This document shows positions 1 to 7,357 of a stretch of DNA of 15,827 nt, one piece after another. Within the stretch, counting starts at the first letter, position 1. The number at the start of each line of letters is the position of its first letter. This stretch comes from Verrucomicrobiota bacterium (GTDB taxonomy: Bacteria > Verrucomicrobiota > Verrucomicrobiia > Opitutales > Opitutaceae). Both the position numbers and the translations under genes were made by a program. The DNA is taken from the NCBI GenBank assembly GCA_003694825.1, contig RFJS01000584.1:1-15827 (forward strand), read 5' to 3'. The notes under the pieces are model-generated. The model saw only the letters and a program-made list of their open reading frames with translations, made no database searches and was not told the DNA's origin.

Positions 1-1760
1 ACCGGAGCGTCGGCGGCGGCCTTGCGTCGGCCGGCGCGGAGGATGATGAATCCGGCCACGAGCATGATTCCGCCGCAGAAGAGGAAGGAGAGGCGGCCGG
101 TGAGATCGTTCGGGATGAGGATGAGCGTGGTGATGAAGGCGCCGTAGGCCATGCAGAGACGGCCGAGCAGCCGATAGACGGTGTCCTGGCGCGTTGTGTT
201 CGCATCGGCCTCGACCGGTGTTTCGAGATTGCGGAAAAACGCCTCGATGCGTTCGCGGTCCCGCGCCGGGCTGTGGCGGTAGAACAGGCTGGTGAAAAAA
301 TACCAGGCGGAGCCGATGCACACTGTTCCGCCGAGCGTGGTGACGGCGAGCTTGAGGTAGGTGGCCTCGTCGGGCGTGAGCGGTGTCTTCCACCCCATCC
401 AGCTCTGGAGCCATTCGGGGGTCACGGTGTTGCCGATGATCCAGGAGGCGATCCCGGCGACGAGCGCGGTGCTCCACGCCGACCAGTTGGGGGTGCGCCG
501 GAAGAAGAGGCCGTAGATGAGCGGCAGGGCGAGCGGGATGAGGAAGTTTGCCGCGAGCTGGTTCATGAAATCGAACAGATTCGTGTCGCGGTAGCGGTTC
601 ACCAGCAGCGCCAGCCAGACGATCGTGGCGCCGAAGACGAGCGTGCAGATGCGGCCCGCGATGAGCAGGTGCCGCTCGGAGGCCTGCGGATAGATGAGCG
701 GTTTATAGAGATTGCGGATACAGATGCCGACGTTCTTGTTGAGGCCGGCGTCGACCGTCGTGACCGTCGCGGCGAGCATCGCCGAGATGAGCAGGCCGAG
801 CAGGCCGGCGGGCAGGACATCGAGCGCGACCGCCACGAAGGCGGCCTCCTGCGGCTGTTTCAGACCGGGGAATTCACTCGCGAGGTCGGGGTGCAGGATC
901 GTGGCCGCCATGGAGGGGATGAACCAGATCAACGGCCCCACGAGCATCCCGATCATGGGAATGAGCGCCATCAGGCGCGCGTCACGGTCGCCGCGGGTCA
1001 TCAGGTAGTTGGATGACCGCTCCATGTTGTTCTCGTCGGAGAATTTCAGCCAGAGGTTGCTGAGGATCCACAGGAAGATGAATTCCGGCCGGACGGACTG
1101 GGTCCAGTCGAAGTGGTTTTCAGGAACGCGCCGGATCAGGCCGGTGATGCCCCCGACTTCCGGGAGAGAGAGCGTGAGCGCGGCCGTGCAGATGGTGATG
1201 GTGACAACGAGAAAGGCCTGAACGAAATCGCTGGCGAGCACGGCCCAGGAGCCGCCGGCGAACGACATCAGGGTGACAACTACGCCGAGGGCGATGAGCA
1301 CCGTATTCATCTCGAGGCGGAAGACGGCGGCGAGAAACACGCCGATGGCGTTGAGGCTCACGCCGGAGAAGAAGAGCAGCAGCGGCAGCTTGAACCACGT
1401 GTAGAACTGTTCCGTGAACGGGCCGTAGCGCAGGCGCACCGCCTCCATCCAGGTGATCACCCGCATGCGTCGGAAGCGGATGCCGGTGAAGAAGAAGGTG
1501 AACAGCAGGGCCACCGACGAGGCGTAGAACACCGCGAGCACCAGGGTGCCGGCCTGATACACTTTACCGGCGGCGCCCGTGAAGGTCCACGCGCTGAAAC
1601 TGAACATCCATGCCGAGACACCGGTGAGCCACCAGGGCATGCAACCGCCGGCGCGAAAGTAGTCGGAGGTGTCCTGACTCATGCGCCGGAAGACGATGCC
1701 GACGGCGAGCATGAAGAGCAGATAGAAGACGACGGTGGCGTAGTCGTAGATCGTGACCAT
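1..1760 (-). CDS. Sodium:solute symporter (SSS family), partial at left edge
   Basis: An inner-membrane cotransporter that should bring a small solute, probably a sugar, into the cell with Na+. The minus-strand frame is open from the ATG at 1760-1758 to the window edge, giving 586 codons with no stop, so the C-terminus is cut off. The protein is strongly hydrophobic with many membrane segments. It starts MVTIYDYATVVFYLLFMLAV, and residues about 35-65 carry the family-like stretches DYFRAGG, MPWW and SAWTFTGAAG, followed by the pore-region stretch SFAGGSWAVLASDFVQ. SSS proteins are usually 500-600 residues, so little should be missing. The start lies 18 bp after the stop of the hydroxyacid dehydrogenase on the same strand, so the two are probably co-transcribed. 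No clear Shine-Dalgarno sequence precedes the ATG. The family is clear. The substrate is not visible; L-fucose or another glycan breakdown product is an inference from the neighbours. Confidence 0.87.
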   Translation of the reverse strand, partial: MVTIYDYATVVFYLLFMLAVGIVFRRMSQDTSDYFRAGGCMPWWLTGVSAWMFSFSAWTFTGAAGKVYQAGTLVLAVFYASSVALLFTFFFTGIRFRRMRVITWMEAVRLRYGPFTEQFYTWFKLPLLLFFSGVSLNAIGVFLAAVFRLEMNTVLIALGVVVTLMSFAGGSWAVLASDFVQAFLVVTITICTAALTLSLPEVGGITGLIRRVPENHFDWTQSVRPEFIFLWILSNLWLKFSDENNMERSSNYLMTRGDRDARLMALIPMIGMLVGPLIWFIPSMAATILHPDLASEFPGLKQPQEAAFVAVALDVLPAGLLGLLISAMLAATVTTVDAGLNKNVGICIRNLYKPLIYPQASERHLLIAGRICTLVFGATIVWLALLVNRYRDTNLFDFMNQLAANFLIPLALPLIYGLFFRRTPNWSAWSTALVAGIASWIIGNTVTPEWLQSWMGWKTPLTPDEATYLKLAVTTLGGTVCIGSAWYFFTSLFYRHSPARDRERIEAFFRNLETPVEADANTTRQDTVYRLLGRLCMAYGAFITTLILIPNDLTGRLSFLFCGGIMLVAGFIILRAGRRKAAADAP

Positions 1761-1778
1761 GGGGAGCTGCGGTGCCGT

Positions 1779-2771
1779 TCAGGCGATGCGGGCGGCGATG
1801 TGGGCGTCGATGGCCCAGCGAAGCGGTTCGCCGTTCTGGTAGCGGATCAATTCGTCGATCATGGCCAGTCCCATGCGCTCGCATTCCGGGCCCATGGATC
1901 CGGCGATGTGCGGGGTGAGAAAGACATTCGGCAGCTCGTAGAGCGGTGAATCGGCCGCCGGCGGCTCGGGGTGAGTGACGTCGAGCACCGCCTGGATGTC
2001 GGTGCGGCGCCGCAGCACGTCGATCATTTCCGGTTCGTTGATGACCGCGCCGCGGGCGGTATTGAGAAACAGGGCACCCGGGCGAAGGCGGGCGAGGTGA
2101 TGGCCACGGATGAGCCCGAGGGTCTCCTCGAGCTTCGGGGTGTGCACGGAGACGGCATCGGAGGTGGCGAAGAGTTCCTCGAGATCGACGCGGTCGACCT
2201 CCTCCTGCCGGGCTTCCTCCTCGGAGAGATACGGATCGAAGACCTGGACACGGACGTCGAGACTGCGCAGCCGCTCGCGGGTCATGCGCGCGATGACGCC
2301 GTAGGAGACGAGCCCGACGGTCGAGCCGTAGGCGCCGGGCATGGGACGGTCGGCAGGGAAGGTCCGTGCTTCACGGGTGAGGCGGGCGTAGTGCCACGCG
2401 CGCTTGAGCCCGAGGGTGATGGCCGCCGCGGCGAACTCGGAGACCGGGATGGCGTTGATGTCGCGCGCCGTCGTGAGCAGGATGTCGCGTTCCCAGAACG
2501 CGTCCGTGACGAAATCGCGGACGGTTCCCGCGGCGTAGAAGACCGCCTTGAGCGCCGGAGCCGCGGCGAGAAACGCTTCGTCCATGACCGGAGCCCCCCA
2601 CCCGGAGAAGATGACTTCGGCCTGTGCGAGCGCGTCCCGGTGCTCAGGCCAGCTTTCTGCCGGCGTGATGATGTCGAGGGAATCGACCCGGGCCCTGAGC
2701 TTCTCGAGAACCCGCGTGGGGTAGACGATATGGAATGCTTCTTCGGAGAGGATTAACAACGCCTTCGTCAT
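1779..2771 (-). CDS. D-2-hydroxyacid dehydrogenase family, NAD(P)-dependent
   Basis: A 330-residue cytosolic oxidoreductase of the D-isomer-specific 2-hydroxyacid dehydrogenase family, which interconverts 2-hydroxy and 2-keto acids. The catalytic triad is visible: R240 in NTARGAVIN, E269 in THPEPP and H288 in TPHIAGS. D179 in VFDPYL fits the acidic residue that binds the NAD ribose. The Rossmann loop is unusual: the segment aligned to GxGxxG reads SYGVIA (residues 156-161), so the first and third glycines are Ser and Ala. The frame stays open far upstream, but that part is Arg/Pro-rich shadow antisense to nothing conserved, and the ATG at 2771 begins a normal N-terminal domain (MTKALLILSEEAF). 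It precedes the SSS symporter by 18 bp. Its substrate is unknown. L-fucose breakdown yields L-lactaldehyde and L-lactate, which a D-specific enzyme would not be expected to use. Confidence 0.88.
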   Translation of the reverse strand: MTKALLILSEEAFHIVYPTRVLEKLRARVDSLDIITPAESWPEHRDALAQAEVIFSGWGAPVMDEAFLAAAPALKAVFYAAGTVRDFVTDAFWERDILLTTARDINAIPVSEFAAAAITLGLKRAWHYARLTREARTFPADRPMPGAYGSTVGLVSYGVIARMTRERLRSLDVRVQVFDPYLSEEEARQEEVDRVDLEELFATSDAVSVHTPKLEETLGLIRGHHLARLRPGALFLNTARGAVINEPEMIDVLRRRTDIQAVLDVTHPEPPAADSPLYELPNVFLTPHIAGSMGPECERMGLAMIDELIRYQNGEPLRWAIDAHIAARIA

Positions 2772-2846
2772 GAGATTTTCGGATGAAAGAAGGGGCGACA
2801 CGCCGATCCTGAAAAGGAACGAAACCGATGGGCGATGGCGGGACTG

Positions 2847-2860
2847 TTTACCGTGGTAAA
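2847..2860. promoter_or_regulatory. Candidate operator: 14-bp palindrome
   Basis: TTTACC-GT-GGTAAA is a perfect 6-bp inverted repeat around a 2-bp centre. It lies in the 152-bp gap between the beta-helix gene and the dehydrogenase, 76 bp upstream of the dehydrogenase start. Its size and symmetry suit a LacI/GalR-type or similar dimeric regulator. No such regulator is encoded in the window; the only regulator here, an AraC protein, usually binds direct repeats. No second copy was noticed by eye in the other intergenic gaps. It is AT-rich against a GC-rich background, which argues against a chance match but does not prove function. Confidence 0.4.
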
Positions 2861-2901
2861 ACCGGGCGCGGCGGCCGATGCAGGAGGCGGGCGCGCCCGG
2901 T
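2858..2901 (-). terminator. Putative rho-independent terminator after the beta-helix gene
   Basis: On the minus strand, CCGGGCGCG (2900-2892) and CGCGCCCGG (2870-2862) are exact complements. An outer A-T pair extends the stem to 10 bp, with a 21-nt loop, and TTTT follows at once (2861-2858). It begins 23 bp past the beta-helix stop codon. The loop is long and the T-tract short, so it may be weak. An internal 12-bp palindrome CGGGCGCGCCCG (2888-2899) could fold instead. If real, it separates the beta-helix gene from the dehydrogenase-symporter operon. Confidence 0.42.
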
Positions 2902-2923
2902 GTGAGGTGCCGGGCCGGTCCGG

Positions 2924-4288
2924 TCACGATTCCGGGGACGGAGCGACCCGGATCAGCGCCGGCGTGTCGTTGCGCAGGGTGATGCGCTCGGCGATCGGCC
3001 GGCCATCCTGGTAGAAGGCGTAACCGCTGCGGGTGGCCAGCTCGATGGTGAAGTCGGCCGGCACCCATTCGGACTGATCGGTCTGCAGGCGGATTTCGTG
3101 GTCGCGGCCGTTGATCGTGGCGAGAAGCGTGTTGGCCAGACCGTGGCGCGAGTCGAGGATATGAAGGTCGACGACGGCGCCGGAGGAGCGGTGGTAGGGA
3201 CAGCTGAGCGCTTCGGCGTAGCGGGCATCGGCACGACAGTTTTCGAGGCGGTCGCCGCTGCCTATATTGAATCCGGCCGCGACGCATTCGGTGGCTTCCG
3301 TGTCGATCACGACATCGGCTCCCGGGCCGAGGCCGGTGCCGACCCCGCGCCGCATCCGCCGTACCGTGCAGTGGCGGATAGTCGTCGCCCCGGTGGGGTG
3401 GCCGCGGCCGTCGCTTCGGTAGAGACGGATTCCGTCCTCGCTCAGGGCGATCATTTCGCCGGGGAGGATTTCCCCGCCGGGGCCGACGTGGACGCCCTCG
3501 ACGTAGTCGGTGTTTTTCGCCCGGAAGCCGTGATCGAAGGCATAGCCGGAGGTTTCCGCGAGGATTTCCGCGGTCGGCCGCAGCAGGCCGTCGATGTGAC
3601 AATCCTCGACGACGGTTCCCTCGGCGCCCTGAATGAAGTTGGCGTGGCCCATCGCGCGCATGTGGACCCGGCAACGGGTCAGCCGGACATTGCGCGCCGG
3701 CCAGCCGACGCGGATGCCGTTCATCTTGCGCACGTCCCCGCCGGAGATGCCGAAGAGGCTGCCGTAGCCCCAGGGGCTGGAGCCGGAAGTGGTGATGTCG
3801 ACGTCGCGCAGGGTGACGTCTGAACCGGTGATATTGATGATCTTGTTGCGGCTGCCGATGCCCGGAATATCGCCGACGTTGCGGGTGTTGAGCCCTTCGA
3901 GGACGATGCCGTCGCCGATGAGGTCGAGCGCGCAATAAAAGCCATCGGGCCCTTTGATGACACCGAACTTGCGAAAGAGGCGGTTGTCGATCTCGAGGAC
4001 GACCCCGGTCAGGTCGAAGTGAGAGCGGGCGCCCGTGAAGCGGATGAAGCGATGCGTATCGGCGTGTTCGAGCCGATAGCGCCCCGGGCGCATCCGCACC
4101 TTCACGTCATCGCGTCCGGCATAGGTGATCAGCTCCTCGAGGGAGGCGATTTCGATGAATCCGTCCGGCGCTTTTGTTTCGCCGGCGACGGCGCGCGGCA
4201 AAAGCGGGAGAAGCGACAGGAGGAGAAGGGCGAGCCGGCGCCGATGGCGGAGTCGGCTCCCCAGGCGGTGGTGGGCGGTCGGGTGCAT
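2924..4288 (-). CDS. Exported right-handed parallel beta-helix protein
   Basis: A 454-residue secreted protein of the pectate-lyase-like or beta-helix class. The ATG at 4288 is chosen over the upstream one at 4489 because it begins a signal peptide: Arg-rich residues 8-18, then a Leu-rich core (LALLLLSLLPLLP), then a likely cleavage site AVA-G near residue 35. Residues about 85-400 show the short repeating turns of a beta-helix (GIVLEGLNTRNVGD, NKIINITGSDVTLRDVDITT, GTVVEDCHIDG). The last 60 residues look like a closing beta-domain. Enzymes of this fold cleave polysaccharides by lysis or hydrolysis, but no family-specific catalytic residues could be assigned, so substrate and reaction are unknown. 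It lies 130 bp downstream of the AraC gene on the same strand and may be read with it. A putative terminator follows. Confidence 0.83.
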   Translation of the reverse strand: MHPTAHHRLGSRLRHRRRLALLLLSLLPLLPRAVAGETKAPDGFIEIASLEELITYAGRDDVKVRMRPGRYRLEHADTHRFIRFTGARSHFDLTGVVLEIDNRLFRKFGVIKGPDGFYCALDLIGDGIVLEGLNTRNVGDIPGIGSRNKIINITGSDVTLRDVDITTSGSSPWGYGSLFGISGGDVRKMNGIRVGWPARNVRLTRCRVHMRAMGHANFIQGAEGTVVEDCHIDGLLRPTAEILAETSGYAFDHGFRAKNTDYVEGVHVGPGGEILPGEMIALSEDGIRLYRSDGRGHPTGATTIRHCTVRRMRRGVGTGLGPGADVVIDTEATECVAAGFNIGSGDRLENCRADARYAEALSCPYHRSSGAVVDLHILDSRHGLANTLLATINGRDHEIRLQTDQSEWVPADFTIELATRSGYAFYQDGRPIAERITLRNDTPALIRVAPSPES

Positions 4289-4385
4289 GTTGGCGTGTGG
4301 TGAACGGCGGCGTGTCGGCCAGGAGAGGTTTCGCCCTTCAAGACACCGCTGGCGGGAAGGCCAGAAATGTGCATGTTTCACTGGA

Positions 4386-4404
4386 AAACACTCCGGCTTC
4401 CGGA
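4386..4404 (-). terminator. Weak candidate terminator after the AraC gene
   Basis: On the minus strand TCCGG-AAG-CCGGA (4404-4392) forms a 5-bp stem with a 3-nt loop, followed by GTGTTTT. It starts 15 bp past the AraC stop. The short stem and the two bases before the T-run make it a weak candidate. If active it would give the beta-helix gene its own promoter within the 130-bp gap. Confidence 0.25.
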
Positions 4405-4418
4405 CCTTGCGAGATCGG

Positions 4419-5297
4419 TCAGCGCACCGTGCTCGGCGGAAATCCGATGCGGCGTTTGAACAGGCGGGAGAAGTGGAAGGGGTCTTCATAGCCGACCTCG
4501 AGCGCCGCCTGCTGCACGGAGATGTGCGCCTGGCTGAGGCGCAGGTAGGCGTATTGCAGTTTGCGGTCCGTCAGCTCTGCGTAGGGGCTCTTGTGGTGGT
4601 GTTTCTTGAATACGCGGCAGAGATGGCTCTGAGTGACGCCGAGGTGGTCGACAAGTGCGGCGACGTTGGGGATCTCGCGGAAATGTTCGTCGAGAAGCTC
4701 GAAGGCGCGGTCGAGGAGATGCGGGGGATGGATGTGCCCCTTTTCGCGGGTGGAGGCCGCGAGCCACGCGGCAAACCCTTGGAGCATGCTTTCGGCGAGC
4801 GCCTCCCCGTCCCGCCGGGCGGACGGCCGCCTCGAGAGGACAGCCTCGAGCATGGCGATGCCGGCGATTTCACCATGCACCGAAAAAATTGATCCGAAGG
4901 TGAGTTCGCTGAGCCAGCTGTGTCGCCAGACCTCCGGAATGAGGGCGGTGAGAAAATACTTCCGCATCGGCCGGCCATCGGCGGAGAAGGATACGGGCAG
5001 GTCGGGGCCATAGGTGAAGCAGGTGCCCGTGTGCAGCGAGGCGGTGTCGCGGTCTGCGATGGTGACGCTGCCCTGGCCGGTGATGATGAACTCGAGCGTC
5101 CAGAACGGGAATCCGTCCGGGCGGCGGATGGCATATTGCGGCAGGCATTCCTCGTAGCCGATCATCCAGCGGGCCGTGTCGCCCCGACGCACCAGACAGT
5201 AGCGGGTCCGGCGGGTTTGGGGCGAGAGGTCGATCGGGCTGGGGAAGGCCATGCCGCGATCTCGAAGCACGTCGATTGGGTGGTCAAGGATATCCAT
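4419..5297 (-). CDS. AraC-family transcriptional regulator
   Basis: A 292-residue cytosolic DNA-binding regulator. The C-terminal third carries the two helix-turn-helix units of AraC/XylS proteins: the first around residues 211-232 (NVAALVDHLGVTQSHLCRVF) and the second around 258-282 (HISVQQAALEVGYEDPFHFSRLF), a close match to the family consensus. The N-terminal part (about 50-115) looks like a cupin-type sugar-sensing domain (GFPFWTLEFIITGQGSVTI, then LHTGTCFTYGPDLP). Length is normal for the family. It is transcribed away from fucI across a 173-bp gap, the classic layout for an AraC activator and its target, so it may respond to L-fucose or a fucosylated sugar. That ligand is inferred from position only. 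No Shine-Dalgarno sequence is evident before its ATG. Confidence 0.93.
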   Translation of the reverse strand: MDILDHPIDVLRDRGMAFPSPIDLSPQTRRTRYCLVRRGDTARWMIGYEECLPQYAIRRPDGFPFWTLEFIITGQGSVTIADRDTASLHTGTCFTYGPDLPVSFSADGRPMRKYFLTALIPEVWRHSWLSELTFGSIFSVHGEIAGIAMLEAVLSRRPSARRDGEALAESMLQGFAAWLAASTREKGHIHPPHLLDRAFELLDEHFREIPNVAALVDHLGVTQSHLCRVFKKHHHKSPYAELTDRKLQYAYLRLSQAHISVQQAALEVGYEDPFHFSRLFKRRIGFPPSTVR

Positions 5298-5470
5298 GCA
5301 GGTGGAAAATGGCTATGGTTTGGGTGGGCCCGTGATTGGTAGGATGGCCCCCGGTTCGATGCCTGCCCCGATGTCCTTCCCCTGCTCGATACCCCGGTCC
5401 GACACCTCCTGTTTCCCTGCGAGGCGGGGCATGCGTCTCCTGATACGACAAAAAGAAATCTGAGAGCCTC
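5298..5470. promoter_or_regulatory. Divergent promoter region between the AraC gene and fucI
   Basis: This 173-bp gap must contain the promoters for the regulator (leftward) and for fucI and perhaps the whole plus-strand cluster (rightward). No convincing -35/-10 pair was seen by eye. CGAT occurs at 5357, 5369 and 5387, each followed by C-rich sequence, a loose direct-repeat pattern such as an AraC protein might read. An imperfect inverted repeat, GAGGCG and CGTCTC, spans about 5420-5438. A GAGAG stretch (5462-5466) four bases before the fucI ATG may serve as a weak ribosome-binding site. Confidence 0.45.
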
Positions 5471-7288
5471 ATGAGCACAGACGGTCAGCAATTTTCACCC
5501 TGGCGGGGCGATCTGCCCGCGGTCGGGATTCGCCCCACGATCGATGGGCGTCTCGGCGGCGTGCGGGAGTCCCTGGAAGAGCGCACGATGGCCATGGCGC
5601 GCAGTGTCGCGGAGTTGATCGCGTCGCGCCTGCGCTATCCCAATGGACAGCCTGTGCGCTGTGTCATCGCCGAGACGCCGATTGGCGGCGTTGCGGAGAG
5701 CGCGGCCTGTGCCGAGAAGTTTCGGCGGGAACACGTCGGTGTGAGTCTGACCGTGACGCCGTGCTGGTGCTACGGTTCGGAGACCATGGACATGGATCCT
5801 CACCTGCCGAAGGCGATCTGGGGATTCAATGGAACGGAACGGCCCGGGGCGGTCTACCTGGCGGCGGCGCTGGCAGGACACACGCAGAAGGGGCTGCCGG
5901 CTTTCGGGATTTATGGACGCGACGTGCAGGCCGCCGACGATACGTCCATTCCGGAAGACATCGGCGGCAAGATCCTCGACTTCGTGCGCTGTGGCCTGGC
6001 AGTCGCGCTGATGCGCGGTCGCGCCTACCTGTCGATGGGCGGCACCTCGATGGGCATTGCCGGTTCGATGGTCGACTACGCGTTCTGGGAAAAATATCTC
6101 GGGATGCGGGTCGAGGATATCGATATGTCGGAGTTCGCGGGCCGCATGGCGAAAGGGTGGTATGACAAGGAGGAATACGAACGGGCGCTGGCCTGGGTCC
6201 GCGCGCACTGCGTGGAGGGGCGTGACTACAATACCGGTGATGGCGTGCGGTCACTGGAGCAGCTCGATCGCGAGTGGGAAGACTCGGTGAAGATGACGCT
6301 GATCGCCCGTGATCTAATGGTGGGCAATCCGCGCCTCAGAACGATGGGACTGGGCGAGCAGGCGCAGGGCCATCATGCCATCGCCGCCGGTTTTCAGGGA
6401 CAACGGCAATGGACCGACCACTTCCCGAATGGCGACCTGCTGGAAACGCTGCTGAACAGTTCCTTCGACTGGAATGGCCGGCGCGCTCCCTACATCGTCG
6501 CCACGGAAAACGATGCCCTCAACGCCGCGGGCATGCTCTTTGGTTTTCTCCTGACGAATTCCGCCCAGGTGTTCGCCGACCTGCGGACCTACTGGAGCCT
6601 CGAAGCGATCGAGTCCGCCAGCGGTGTCCGTCTCCAGCATCCCGATGGCGCCGACGGGATCCTCCATCTGATCAACTCCGGGCCGGCCGCCCTCGATGGC
6701 ACCGGGCGGCAGACGGCGCCGGACGGGACGCCGACGATGAAGCCTTTCTGGGAGATCACCGACGAGGAGGTCCAGGCCTGCCTGGCGGCGGCGCGCTTCC
6801 ATCCTTCGATCACGGAATATTTCCCGGGGGGCGGGTGGTCGGTGAGCTACCGCACCCGCGGCGGCATGCCGGCGACGATGGTCCGGCTCAATCTCGTCGA
6901 TGGCCTTGGGCCGGCCTTGCAGGTGGCCGAAGGGGTGACCGTCGAACTGCCGGACCCCGTGCATGACGCACTCAACGAGCGGACCAACCCCACCTGGCCG
7001 ACGACGTGGTTCGCGCCACGTCTGACCGGGCACGGCGCCTTCACGAGCGCCTACGAGGTGATGAACAACTGGGGGGCGAACCACTGTGTGATGACGGCCG
7101 GACATGTCGGCCATCTCTACATCTCGCTCGCATCGATACTGCGGATACCGGTCTATATGCACAATGTCGAGAGGTCGCGGGTCTTCCGGCCGAGCGCCTG
7201 GAGGGCCTTTGGGACGAGCGACCTCGAGGGGGCCGATTTTCGGGCCTGCCGGAACTTCGGCCCGCTCTACGGGCGCCATGGCCAATGA
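5471..7288 (+). CDS. fucI: L-fucose isomerase
   Basis: A 605-residue cytosolic enzyme that converts L-fucose to L-fuculose, the first step of L-fucose catabolism. FucI enzymes can also act on D-arabinose. The sequence matches Escherichia coli FucI (591 residues) along its whole length, including GIRPTIDGR near the N-terminus, [50 protein letters not shown] and [15 protein letters not shown]. The Mn2+-binding catalytic residues fall where expected: E346 (VATEND), D370 (FADLRTYW) and H545 (AGHVGH), with the same 24-residue Glu-Asp spacing as E. coli. The frame is intact. The start chosen gives an N-terminus about 14 residues longer than E. coli before the conserved GIRP. It is the first gene of the plus-strand cluster and is followed 69 bp later by a fucosidase, which fits release and use of L-fucose. 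Confidence 0.98.
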   Translation: MSTDGQQFSPWRGDLPAVGIRPTIDGRLGGVRESLEERTMAMARSVAELIASRLRYPNGQPVRCVIAETPIGGVAESAACAEKFRREHVGVSLTVTPCWCYGSETMDMDPHLPKAIWGFNGTERPGAVYLAAALAGHTQKGLPAFGIYGRDVQAADDTSIPEDIGGKILDFVRCGLAVALMRGRAYLSMGGTSMGIAGSMVDYAFWEKYLGMRVEDIDMSEFAGRMAKGWYDKEEYERALAWVRAHCVEGRDYNTGDGVRSLEQLDREWEDSVKMTLIARDLMVGNPRLRTMGLGEQAQGHHAIAAGFQGQRQWTDHFPNGDLLETLLNSSFDWNGRRAPYIVATENDALNAAGMLFGFLLTNSAQVFADLRTYWSLEAIESASGVRLQHPDGADGILHLINSGPAALDGTGRQTAPDGTPTMKPFWEITDEEVQACLAAARFHPSITEYFPGGGWSVSYRTRGGMPATMVRLNLVDGLGPALQVAEGVTVELPDPVHDALNERTNPTWPTTWFAPRLTGHGAFTSAYEVMNNWGANHCVMTAGHVGHLYISLASILRIPVYMHNVERSRVFRPSAWRAFGTSDLEGADFRACRNFGPLYGRHGQ

Positions 7289-7357
7289 CCAGGCCGGACC
7301 GACAGCGCCCATCCCGACCGACCCCGGCGCCGGCAAACCCTTCAGACTGAATCCAAC

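Noticed and set aside
273..1016. Plus-strand open frames across 273-1949
   Set aside because: They are antisense to the SSS symporter, whose membrane-protein sequence on the minus strand is unmistakable; the plus frames are charged and low in complexity.
2772..3935. N-terminal extension of the dehydrogenase frame up to 3935
   Set aside because: The extension is Arg/Pro-rich, overlaps the beta-helix gene in another frame on the same strand and has no homology; the true start is ATG 2771.
4374..4390. TGTTT / AAACA inverted repeat as an operator
   Set aside because: The 5-bp arms with a 7-bp spacer are too short to separate from chance, and part of the repeat is the T-tract of the weak terminator.
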